Source: Desulfovibrionaceae bacterium (GTDB lineage: Bacteria; Desulfobacterota; Desulfovibrionia; Desulfovibrionales; Desulfovibrionaceae). From it: a DNA stretch of 64,000 nt. Below are positions 50,136 to 58,798 of this stretch, one piece after another. The stretch spans positions 1 to 64,000 of the forward strand of contig WRIL01000007.1 in NCBI GenBank assembly GCA_009782775.1, written 5' to 3'. Numbering within the stretch: the stretch's first letter is position 1; each line of letters starts with the position of its first letter. The notes beneath the pieces are model-generated. The model was given only the letters and a program-made list of their open reading frames with translations. It had not been told where the DNA came from and did not search any database. The translations under genes were made by a program, and so were the position numbers.

Positions 50136-51416
50136 TTATTTCTTGAAATTCAATCCTTTAAGTCCTATATCCCGGCGGTAGAAAGACTGGGGCAGGCGGA
50201 TCTTTTTCAGGGCGGCATAGGCCGTTTCCCTGGCCATAGACAAATCCGCCCCCATGGCGGTCACCCCCAGCACCCGCCCGCCGCTGGAAAGAAGCCGCCC
50301 TCCTGCCATCCTGGTCCCAGCCTGGAAAATCTTTACCAGGCCGATGGCGCTCCATTCGGCTTCCTCCAGCCCGGCCAAGGGGAGATCTTTGGCATAGTCC
50401 CCAGGATAGCCCTTGGCGGCCATGACCACGCACAGTGCCGGCCAGGGATTGAAATGCATGGAGACCCGATCCAACCTGCCTTCCATGCAGGCCAGCAGGA
50501 TCTCCACCAAATCGCTTTCCAGGCGCATGAGCAGGGGCTGGCACTCGGGATCGCCAAAGCGCACGTTGTATTCCAGGACCACGGGGCCGCGATCCGTAAG
50601 CATCAGTCCGGCATAGAGCACCCCTTTGAAAGGATGCCCCCTTTGCTTAAGCACACGCAGCACCGGGTCCATCACCTGCCGGCATACCTTGGCCGCTTCC
50701 GCCTCCGGCAGCATGGGAGCCGGGCTGTACGCGCCCATGCCTCCCGTATTGGGGCCCCGGTCGCCATCCAGCGCCCGCTTGTGATCCTGGGCCGTGGGCA
50801 TAGGCACGGCCCGTTCGCCATCGCAAAAAGCCAGTAGAGACACTTCCTCTCCTTCCAGCCTTTCCTCTATAAGCACGGTCTCCCCGGCCCCGCCCAAGGT
50901 CTTTCTGCGCAAAAAGGCATCCAGCGCCTGCAGGGCCCCGGCCCTGTCCTCAGGCACCACCACCCCCTTGCCAGCCGCCAGACCGTCGGCCTTGATTACC
51001 ACCCGGCCGCCCAAAGCCTCCATGCTCTCCCGCGCTTCGGCGTAATCCCTGGCCACCCGGTAAGAGGCCGTGGGGACCCCGGCCTCGCCCATCACTTCTT
51101 TGGCGAAAAGCTTGGAGCCTTCCAGTTGCGCCGCATAGGCGTCCGGCCCGAAACAGGCCACCCCGGCCTCCCGGCAGGCATCCACAATGCCCAGGACCAG
51201 CGGTGTTTCCCCCCCCGGCACCACCAGATCCACCTTCTCCTCACGGGCATAGCGCGCCAAAGCTTCGGTATCCGTCGGTTCCAGCGGCACATTCACCCAG
51301 TGGCCGACCGCGCCGTTGCCCGGAGCCAACAGCAAATCCACCGCCAGACGGCTCTGGGCAATCTTCCAGACCAGGGCATGTTCCCGCCCGCCTGAACCTA
51401 TAATCATAATACGCAT
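50136..51416 (-). CDS. purD: Phosphoribosylamine--glycine ligase
   Basis: MIIGSGGREHALVWKIAQS; VVIKADGLAAGKGVVVPED; NTGGMGAYSPAP; RFGDPECQPLL. Confidence 0.98.
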   Translation of the reverse strand: MRIMIIGSGGREHALVWKIAQSRLAVDLLLAPGNGAVGHWVNVPLEPTDTEALARYAREEKVDLVVPGGETPLVLGIVDACREAGVACFGPDAYAAQLEGSKLFAKEVMGEAGVPTASYRVARDYAEARESMEALGGRVVIKADGLAAGKGVVVPEDRAGALQALDAFLRRKTLGGAGETVLIEERLEGEEVSLLAFCDGERAVPMPTAQDHKRALDGDRGPNTGGMGAYSPAPMLPEAEAAKVCRQVMDPVLRVLKQRGHPFKGVLYAGLMLTDRGPVVLEYNVRFGDPECQPLLMRLESDLVEILLACMEGRLDRVSMHFNPWPALCVVMAAKGYPGDYAKDLPLAGLEEAEWSAIGLVKIFQAGTRMAGGRLLSSGGRVLGVTAMGADLSMARETAYAALKKIRLPQSFYRRDIGLKGLNFKK

Positions 51417-51518
51417 CTCGACTCCTTTTATGGCTACCGCCCCGGCCCATCATAAAAATCCGACTTAAGACTGATACAGCGGAGCGCGGCAGAAAGCAAG
51501 GTCCAGAAGTACGGGCAA

Positions 51519-52460
51519 TTGCTTTTCCCGGAAACATGGTCTAAAATTTCGTCATTCGAGAGAGGCAGTATGGCTAAAGAGCCCGTTTTTTTGGGAATAT
51601 ATTCAAGGCAAGTCCCTGGAGAAAAAGATACTGAAGGCCGCTGGCAGGTATGGGAGTTGGAGGATGGACGCTTCCTTGCGCAACGCACGGCGCGCGGCGG
51701 AGAAGGCGGAACGCTTCCTGAAGCGGTTGATTCCGACACTTTTTTTAAGGAATTCAGGGTACAGGCGGCCTTCAAAAGGGCCGCCGCAGGGAAAAAAACC
51801 GAAAAACGGCCGGTGCCGACGGCGGAACCCTGGAAAGCCGCCTTTCGCTCCATCTCCGGCGGAGATTCCCAAGAAGATGTTTACCTGAACACGGCCTTTA
51901 CGAAAAAACGGGATGCTCCCAAAACGGACGGACCGGGCAAGGCCCCGGCCACCGGGATCAGCGATCTTGAAATCGAGAAAATGCTCTATCCGCGCTGGGA
52001 AGGAATCAAAACCCGGGACGCCGTAACGCCGCCGGAGAAACCCCGCCCGGCTCCAGCGCCTGCGGACATAGCCTTGACGGAAAACGAGATGCGCTCGGAT
52101 TTTTCCCTGGCATTGATGCGCCTGCGCAACAACAGGCACGCGGCCATTGAAGACCTGGAAAAAATTCTTAAGCGCAAAGCCCCTTTTAAGGCGGAACACA
52201 AGCACATGTTTTCGGATTTCGGCACCGCCCTGCGCCGCAAGAAGGTCAACGCCCTGGCCTGCCGTTTTCATGAGCGGGCCAGAGAACTTAGCCCGAATGA
52301 CGAGCATATCCTGTTCAACCTAGCCCGGGTTCTGTATGACTCCGGAAAATTCGCCCAGGCCCACGAACAATTGCGCAAGGCCGTGGAGATAGCCAGTGAC
52401 TTCAAATACGGCAAAGATTTCCTGGAATATATCGAACTCAGGCACAAAAATTTTTTATGA
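51519..52460 (+). CDS. Hypothetical protein with C-terminal TPR-like repeats
   Basis: 313 aa; SDFGTALRRKKVNALACRFHERARELSPNDEHILFNLARVLYDSGKFAQAHEQLRKAVEIA. Confidence 0.7.
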   Translation: MLFPETWSKISSFERGSMAKEPVFLGIYSRQVPGEKDTEGRWQVWELEDGRFLAQRTARGGEGGTLPEAVDSDTFFKEFRVQAAFKRAAAGKKTEKRPVPTAEPWKAAFRSISGGDSQEDVYLNTAFTKKRDAPKTDGPGKAPATGISDLEIEKMLYPRWEGIKTRDAVTPPEKPRPAPAPADIALTENEMRSDFSLALMRLRNNRHAAIEDLEKILKRKAPFKAEHKHMFSDFGTALRRKKVNALACRFHERARELSPNDEHILFNLARVLYDSGKFAQAHEQLRKAVEIASDFKYGKDFLEYIELRHKNFL

Positions 52461-52542
52461 ACCCCGCGGCCGCCCAAAGCCGGTGCACTGAACCCGCAAA
52501 ACCCCGCCTCAAAGCCTCTATTGTGGACGAAGGAGCGGAAGA

Positions 52543-53148
52543 ATGAGCAGACATATTTTCTGGATGCTTGGGTCCGTGATCATAGCGGCCGCGTTGTTGC
52601 TGGTATTTGTCCACAGCGGCGATGAGCCCGAAAGCTCGCCGTCCTCCCGCCCCCAGGAGACGGACTCCCAGACGCGTCCGGCCGAAAGCGCCGAGATGCC
52701 GGAACAGGCTCGCCCTGAAGAAACCAGGACGCCGGAAGCCGCCCCCGTGCCTCCGGGGGCCATGGTCACCGCTCCAGCTCCCCCGCCCCAAGCCGATCCC
52801 CCAAACGCCGCTCTTCCCCAAAACGCATCAGCCCGCCTGGAAACGGGAACCATAACGGATCTTAGCCTGCATTTCCGCAACCAGGGCATGTACCTACGCC
52901 TGGAAGGAAACAAGCCCCTGCAGATCCGTTACTTTGTTCTCCGCGAGCCGGACCGGCTGGTAGTGGACCTGTCCGGGCGCTGGCAGGGGCTGAGAACTCC
53001 GGCTGTGCCGAGCAACAACCTGGTCAAAAGCATCCGTTTGGGCCGGCAGAACGCCGCGGACCGCCTGGTGCTGGACCTTCTGGCCCCTCTCCAAAACCAC
53101 GAACTCGTCCGCCTGAGCGACACCCTGTTTGAAGTATATTTTCAATAA
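52543..53148 (+). CDS. AMIN domain-containing protein
   Basis: TM anchor, Pro-rich linker, then LSLHFRNQGMYLRLEGNKPLQIRYFVLREPDRLVVDLSGRWQG...NLVKSIRLGRQNAADRLVLDL. Confidence 0.75.
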   Translation: MSRHIFWMLGSVIIAAALLLVFVHSGDEPESSPSSRPQETDSQTRPAESAEMPEQARPEETRTPEAAPVPPGAMVTAPAPPPQADPPNAALPQNASARLETGTITDLSLHFRNQGMYLRLEGNKPLQIRYFVLREPDRLVVDLSGRWQGLRTPAVPSNNLVKSIRLGRQNAADRLVLDLLAPLQNHELVRLSDTLFEVYFQ

Positions 53149-53227
53149 CGGCGCAGATTGGGTAATCTCCAAAATTTTAACCCCGGCGCAATTCTTGGCA
53201 AGGTAAAACTTGCCGGAAACAATAAAC

Positions 53228-54568
53228 CTAACCCACAGCCGGCACATGGTCAAAAAGCATGTCCAGAAAGACCCGTGCGTCCGCCAGGGTAAAGCTGAGG
53301 CTGCTCTTTTCGTTGGGCTGGTGGGCATTGCCCGCCAAGGTGCCCCAGCATACCGCCGGGATGCCCCTGGCCCGCAGAAAGGAGGCCACCGTCTGTCCGC
53401 CCGCGCCCATAGCTTCTCCCCGGATGCCACGCAGCTTTTGCAGGCTGCTCCTTAGACGAATCGCCACCTCCGAGCCCATGGAAGTGGGCGGCGGAGACAC
53501 CGCATCAAAAACCACCGTTTCCACCAGCGCCTCGCACCCGTATTTCCCGGTCGCCTCCCGCACCAGTTCCTCCAACCGGGCCAAGGGCGCGCGCGGATCC
53601 AGATCCGGCAAAATCCGACAGTCCACATAAAAAACATCCCGGCCAGGCAGGGTATTGATATTCTCCACATTGGCCTCTTTTTTGGTAGGCACAAAGGTGG
53701 AGCAAGGCGGGCTGAACAGGGAATCCGTCCGCGGAAACTCCCGGTGCAGGCGATCCACGGCCAGTACCGCGGCCGAAGCAGCGGCCAGGGAATTAATCCC
53801 CTGGTCCGGCCTGGAGGCGTGGCTCTGCTTGCCCGTTACCGTCACCCGCGCCCACAGGCAGCTTTTTTCGGAAATCTCAATGCCCTGTCCTTCAGGATCC
53901 CCCATATCCGGAACCAGCACCAGATCTTCGGGGCGGATCAATCCGGGGGCCTCCCGCAACACGTAATCCAGGCCATAGACGCTATGGGTTTCCTCGTCCG
54001 CCGCCAGCAGCAGCCCATAGCTCAAATCCGGGGACACCTTATGCCTGACGAGGGTTTCCAGGACCAGCAAACCGCTGGCAATAGCCTGCTGGTTATCCTC
54101 CACCCCCCGCCCGTGGATCCAGTCCCCGAAGCGATGCAATTCAAAGGGAGGGGTTTCCCAGAGATCCTGAGCGCCGGCCGGAACTACGTCCATGTGCCCG
54201 ATAATCCAGAGGGTTTTCCGGCTTTTGCCAGTCAGGCGGGCCGCCAGGTTGGGGCGGGAGCCACCGCTCACCCGTTCGTCCGGGGCTTCGATAAAACGCA
54301 GGGTCAGTCCGGGAGGATCTCCGCGCAACTCCAACTTTGCCCCGGCTTTCCAAGGCAAAACCCGCGCCCCCAGCCCCAGGAGCCTGGACTCCAGGAGACG
54401 CGCCTTGCCCCATTCTCCGTCCCCTCCGTTCTCCGGACCCAGGGCCGGAACCGCCGTCAAGTCCCTCTGTAAATCCTCCACCCAGTCTGCCTGCCCGTCT
54501 ATATAGGCAAACAGTTTTTCCAGCACGGCCCTTTTTTCCGGACTCGCGCCCGAAAACAAGCTATTCAC
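53228..54568 (-). CDS. M20-family metallohydrolase
   Basis: LWIIGHMDVVPAG; HGRGVEDNQQAIASGLLVLETLV; LLAADEETHSVYGLDY. GTG start at 54568 preceded by AGGAAGG; overlaps the stop of the upstream KS gene. Confidence 0.9.
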   Translation of the reverse strand: MNSLFSGASPEKRAVLEKLFAYIDGQADWVEDLQRDLTAVPALGPENGGDGEWGKARLLESRLLGLGARVLPWKAGAKLELRGDPPGLTLRFIEAPDERVSGGSRPNLAARLTGKSRKTLWIIGHMDVVPAGAQDLWETPPFELHRFGDWIHGRGVEDNQQAIASGLLVLETLVRHKVSPDLSYGLLLAADEETHSVYGLDYVLREAPGLIRPEDLVLVPDMGDPEGQGIEISEKSCLWARVTVTGKQSHASRPDQGINSLAAASAAVLAVDRLHREFPRTDSLFSPPCSTFVPTKKEANVENINTLPGRDVFYVDCRILPDLDPRAPLARLEELVREATGKYGCEALVETVVFDAVSPPPTSMGSEVAIRLRSSLQKLRGIRGEAMGAGGQTVASFLRARGIPAVCWGTLAGNAHQPNEKSSLSFTLADARVFLDMLFDHVPAVG

Positions 54569-55788
54569 ATTGCCTTCCTGAAGATCAGCGAGGTATTGAT
54601 CCCGCCGAAGGCGAAATTGTTGGACATGACATATTCGGTCTGCAAATGCCGCCCCGCTCCAGTGAGGTAATCCAGAGGAGCGCATTCCGGATCCAGATCC
54701 GACAAGTTGATGTTGGGATGGAACCAGCCTTCCCGCAGCATGTTCACCAAAACCCAAGCTTCAATGGCCCCGCAGGCTCCCAGGGTGTGCCCAAGGTAAT
54801 TTTTCAGCGTGCTCATAGGCACGGCCCGCTTAAATACATCATAAACCGCCTGGCTCTCCGCGATGTCGCCGCTCTTGGTGGCCGTGCCGTGGGCGCTCAC
54901 ATAACCTATGCTTCCCGGCTCCAGCCCGGCGTCCTCCAGGGCCAGGAGCATGACCCGGCCCATGGTGGATCGGTTCGGCTGGGTGAGATGCTTCCCATCG
55001 GCATTGGTGCCGAAGCCTACAAGCTCCGCGTAGATCTCCGCCCCTCGGTCCAGGGCGCGCTCATATTCTTCCAGGATCAGCGTTCCGGCCCCTTCGCCCA
55101 CCACCAGGCCATCACGCCGGAGATCATAGGCCCTGGGGGTCAGTTCCGGGATATCATTCCTGGAACTGGCCGCGAACAGCGTATCAAAAACCGCGGCATC
55201 CGCTGGAGAAAGCTCCTCCGCGCCGCCGGCAATCATGATCTCCTGCTTCCCCTCCCGGATGCTCTCACAGGCATAGCCTATGGCCATGCTTCCGGAAGTG
55301 CAGGCGGTGTTGCAGGTGATCACCCGCCCGGTCAGGCCGTAAAAGACCTCAATGTTGGCCGCGCAAGTCTGGGGCATGCTCCTGAGATAGGTGGTGGCGT
55401 CAATCTCCCTGGAATCGCCGTTCAGCAGCATGCTGTAAAGCGCAACCATGGCATCCACGCTGCCAGCCGAAGACCCGTAGGCCACTCCGCAACATCCTTG
55501 GTCAAGTTCCGGTGAACTTTCCAGCCCGGCCATTCTCAGGGCCTGGTCCGTGGCCGCCAGGGCCAGTTGCGCCACCCTCCCCATGCCGCGCATTTTCTTG
55601 CGCGGAAGATCCGGCGGCGTAAAGTCCACCGGCGCGGCCAGCCGGGTATTCATATAGGGAAACCTGTCCCACTCCTCCATCCGGCGCACCTTGTTCGCCC
55701 CGCGCCTAAGCCCTTCCAGCGCCTCAGTCCAGCTCGAACCCAGAGCGCTTACCAGACCGCCGCCGGTCACCGCCACCCGTCTGCGCAT
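54565..55788 (-). CDS. apeR: Beta-ketoacyl-ACP synthase (ApeR-like)
   Basis: KS motifs VITCNTACTSGSMAIGYA, VSAHGTATKSGDIAESQA, YLGHTLGACGAIEAW; APE gene order. Confidence 0.85.
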   Translation of the reverse strand: MRRRVAVTGGGLVSALGSSWTEALEGLRRGANKVRRMEEWDRFPYMNTRLAAPVDFTPPDLPRKKMRGMGRVAQLALAATDQALRMAGLESSPELDQGCCGVAYGSSAGSVDAMVALYSMLLNGDSREIDATTYLRSMPQTCAANIEVFYGLTGRVITCNTACTSGSMAIGYACESIREGKQEIMIAGGAEELSPADAAVFDTLFAASSRNDIPELTPRAYDLRRDGLVVGEGAGTLILEEYERALDRGAEIYAELVGFGTNADGKHLTQPNRSTMGRVMLLALEDAGLEPGSIGYVSAHGTATKSGDIAESQAVYDVFKRAVPMSTLKNYLGHTLGACGAIEAWVLVNMLREGWFHPNINLSDLDPECAPLDYLTGAGRHLQTEYVMSNNFAFGGINTSLIFRKAM

Positions 55789-55805
55789 AAAATGCTCCTT
55801 CCCGG

Positions 55806-56534
55806 CTACACCATGCCGCCGTTTACGGAGATGACCTGCCTAGTGATGTAACCCGCCTCTTCAGAGAGCAGGAAAACGGCCAGGGCGGCCACTTCTTCCG
55901 GCCGGCCTATCCTACCCAGGGGAATGGCAGGAAGGATCTTGTCCAGGGGCGCGTCCCGGATCATTTCCGTATCGATCACCCCCGGCGCGATGCAGTTCAC
56001 CGTGATGGAACGGCTGGCCAGCTCCACGGCCAGAGCCTTGGCCGCGCCGATGATCCCGGCCTTGGAGGCGCTGTAATTGACCTGCCCCCGGTTGCCGGTA
56101 ATCCCGGCCACAGAGGTCAAGGCCAGGATACGGCCACGGCGTACGCGGCACATGGGCAGAACTAGAGGATGCAGTAGGTTGTAAAAGCCGTCCAGGTTGG
56201 TGCGCAGGACCGAATCCCAGTCTTCGGCGCTCAGGGCGGGGAAGGCGTTGTCCGCGCAGATGCCGGCATTGCAGACCACTCCCCAGGGCGGGCCGTATTC
56301 TTCCAGGCAAGCTTCCAGCCTGGCGGCGACTTCTTCACGATTCGCCAGATCAAAGCCTACCAGCTCCATACGGCCGCCCCCGGAGACGACTTCCTCCTGC
56401 AACCGGCGGGCCTCTTCCGCGCTACGATGGTAATGGGCCAGCAGCGCGTGCCCGGCGGAGGCCAAGGCCAAGGCGATGGCCCGCCCGATGCCCCGGCCGG
56501 CCCCGGTGACCAGCACATATCTTTCCAGACTCAT
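55806..56534 (-). CDS. apeQ: 3-oxoacyl-ACP reductase, FabG-like (ApeQ-like)
   Basis: SDR: VLVTGAGRGIGRAIALALA; VCNAGICADNAF; VNYSASKAGIIGAAKALAVEL. Confidence 0.87.
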   Translation of the reverse strand: MSLERYVLVTGAGRGIGRAIALALASAGHALLAHYHRSAEEARRLQEEVVSGGGRMELVGFDLANREEVAARLEACLEEYGPPWGVVCNAGICADNAFPALSAEDWDSVLRTNLDGFYNLLHPLVLPMCRVRRGRILALTSVAGITGNRGQVNYSASKAGIIGAAKALAVELASRSITVNCIAPGVIDTEMIRDAPLDKILPAIPLGRIGRPEEVAALAVFLLSEEAGYITRQVISVNGGMV

Positions 56535-56986
56535 AAACCCTCCAGGACCGCGAGGTTTTCATCCAGTTCCATCACCGAAAGCCGGGCCACGGCCACCACC
56601 TCGTCCGCCAGGCTCACCTGGGCATGAAAATTAAAAATCTGATCCGCCTTGTAATCCTCACTTACGCTGATGTGGATGGTGGAACCTGCCGGCAATACGG
56701 GACGGCGCAATTCCAGCCCACTGACGCTGAGGATGAAGCCGACTCTGGGCTTAAGCCCCTTTTCCCTCTCCGTCAGCCCGGACAGGGCCGAGATGCTCTG
56801 AGCCATACATTCAAAAGAAACCCAGGCGTAAATCCCGCCAATTACCGGATCATAAAACAGGCACCCCTCATCCACATCGTATTCCGCCGTGAGCAGTCCC
56901 CGTTCACAGTCATAATCCAGCACCCGGCTGAGCAGGATCATGCCCCTCTGGTGCGGAAGGATTTCGGAAAGAACCAGCTTATCCAT
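56531..56986 (-). CDS. apeP: Hotdog-fold 3-hydroxyacyl-ACP dehydratase (ApeP-like)
   Basis: LPHQRGMILLSRVLDYD; FYDPVIGGIYAWVSFECMAQSISALSGL. Confidence 0.82.
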   Translation of the reverse strand: MDKLVLSEILPHQRGMILLSRVLDYDCERGLLTAEYDVDEGCLFYDPVIGGIYAWVSFECMAQSISALSGLTEREKGLKPRVGFILSVSGLELRRPVLPAGSTIHISVSEDYKADQIFNFHAQVSLADEVVAVARLSVMELDENLAVLEGL

Positions 56987-58203
56987 CAGGCAACCCTCAA
57001 AAGCAGACTGACGTTGCTCCCGCCAAAGGCGAAGGAGTTGCTCAGGACATGCCTCGCCCCGCCTGGAAGCTCATCCCCTTTGCGAACCAAACGCAAAGGA
57101 GGCAGATGCTCATCGGCCGCGCCGTCCCACAAATGCGGCGGGAGCCTGGCTGGAATCCCCTGCCGCACCTTGTCCAGAACCATCCAGCCCAAGGCCAGTT
57201 CCAAGGCCCCGGCAGCTCCCAGGGTATGCCCGGTGATCGGCTTGCTGGAGCCGGACAGCGGCTGCCTCCCAAAAACCGCGGCCATGGCCGCGGCTTCCGC
57301 CAGATCGTTCAAGGAAGTGCCGGTGCCGTGCAAATTCACATAGCCCACGTCTTCCGGGGAAATCCCGGCCATCTCCAAGGCCAGGCGCATGGCCGCAGCC
57401 GCCCCGGCCCCGTCTTCACTGGGGGCGGTGATATGGAAGGCGTCGGAGCTTTCGCCATAGCCGGCCAGTTCCAGGCCGCCCAGATCCAGACCAGGGCCAT
57501 GCAGCAGAAAAAAGGTCGCCCCTTCGCCAAGATTGATGCCCCGGCGATTCCTGCTGAAAGGGTTGCCCGGCTCCGGGGATATGAGTTCCAGGGAATCAAA
57601 ACCAAGCAAGGTCAGCTCCGAGACCACATCCACGCCCCCGGCGACGGCCGCGTCGCAAAGACCGGCCCGTACAAGCTCCGCCGCCCGGATAAGCGCCCCG
57701 GCGCTGGATGAACAGGCGGTGGACACGGTGAAGGCCGGACCATCCAGACCCAGATAACGGGCAATGAATTCCGCCATGTAGGCCGGTCCCTGCGCCCTGA
57801 GGGCGTAATCCTCCGGAAATTCCCCCCCAGAGAGCCAGGCCGCATGGGCGGGCAGGGAACACTCCAGACCGTTGTCACATACGCCGGCGCAGACCGCCAC
57901 CCGATCCCGCCCGTAACGGGCAACGGCTTCTTCCACCTGCTGACGGATCTGCGACAAGGCGGCCCCGGCCAGGCGCAGGAGGCGCATGTCAAAGGGATCC
58001 TCCACCGGCCCGAGCAGGCTCTCCTCCACCCGGCCGACCAGAAAGGTTCCGCCGGGAAAAACATGCGGGCGCAGCCCGGATTGATCTCCGGCCAAGGCCG
58101 CCCGGAAAAACTCCTCACGATCCCGGCCCGCACAGCACAGCAGACCCGGCGGGGCAAGGTACACCGGCCCGGACCGCGGGACGGACATCAGAAATCCCCC
58201 CAC
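56986..58203 (-). CDS. apeO: Beta-ketoacyl-ACP synthase (ApeO-like)
   Basis: FTVSTACSSSAGALIRAAELVRAG; VNLHGTGTSLNDLAEAAAM; SSKPITGHTLGAAGALELAL. Confidence 0.85.
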   Translation of the reverse strand: MGGFLMSVPRSGPVYLAPPGLLCCAGRDREEFFRAALAGDQSGLRPHVFPGGTFLVGRVEESLLGPVEDPFDMRLLRLAGAALSQIRQQVEEAVARYGRDRVAVCAGVCDNGLECSLPAHAAWLSGGEFPEDYALRAQGPAYMAEFIARYLGLDGPAFTVSTACSSSAGALIRAAELVRAGLCDAAVAGGVDVVSELTLLGFDSLELISPEPGNPFSRNRRGINLGEGATFFLLHGPGLDLGGLELAGYGESSDAFHITAPSEDGAGAAAAMRLALEMAGISPEDVGYVNLHGTGTSLNDLAEAAAMAAVFGRQPLSGSSKPITGHTLGAAGALELALGWMVLDKVRQGIPARLPPHLWDGAADEHLPPLRLVRKGDELPGGARHVLSNSFAFGGSNVSLLLRVA

Positions 58204-58766
58204 AAAGTATAGGCATAGTCGAGAGCCAAGTTTTCAAAACGGATCCGCCCCGGACTTTTTTCAATAACGATGATCTTTTTCTCCTCCTGGAAAATTACGC
58301 GCCGTTCAGCCCCAGGCCGGCTAGCCGGACTTTCGACGCGCAGGACCAAGCCCGCATCCCCCAAAGCCCGTTCCAGGGCCACTATCCGGTAAAAACACAG
58401 TTGGAAATCCGCCACAATATACTCCGGGAGCAACCCCGCAGGCAAAAAGGCCGAAGAAAGCTCAAGGCCGGAAGATTGGAAAACCAGCCTCCCGATCTCC
58501 GCCCCCAGAGCGTTCAGCCAAACCATGCGCATCTCCCGCTCATCCGCCTGTACCCAAGCCTGGAGAACGAAATCCCGACCGCCGCCCCGGCCTTCCATCT
58601 GCTGCGCCATGTCCATGGGCCGCTCCAGTTCCGCCGGGGGCAGTAAAAGGTACGGCGCGCCCTCCGCGATATACGCCGGCGACAAGGAAACGGTTTCCGG
58701 CAGGCTGGCGCAGGAGGGGGCAACACACGGCAACATAAGGATCAAGGCCGCCAGAGCGTGACGCAT
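58188..58766 (-). CDS. apeN: DUF3261-type lipoprotein (ApeN-like)
   Basis: Lipobox-like CVAPSCASLP; position between KS and MMPL genes as in APE clusters. Confidence 0.7.
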   Translation of the reverse strand: MRHALAALILMLPCVAPSCASLPETVSLSPAYIAEGAPYLLLPPAELERPMDMAQQMEGRGGGRDFVLQAWVQADEREMRMVWLNALGAEIGRLVFQSSGLELSSAFLPAGLLPEYIVADFQLCFYRIVALERALGDAGLVLRVESPASRPGAERRVIFQEEKKIIVIEKSPGRIRFENLALDYAYTLWGDF

Positions 58767-58798
58767 GTCGATCTTTCTATGGGCCGCCGGAGCTTATG

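Noticed and set aside
54569-54757. N-terminal extension of the M20 hydrolase ORF to 54757
   Set aside because: It overlaps the 3' end of the KS gene out of frame; a GTG start with RBS at 54568 fits better.
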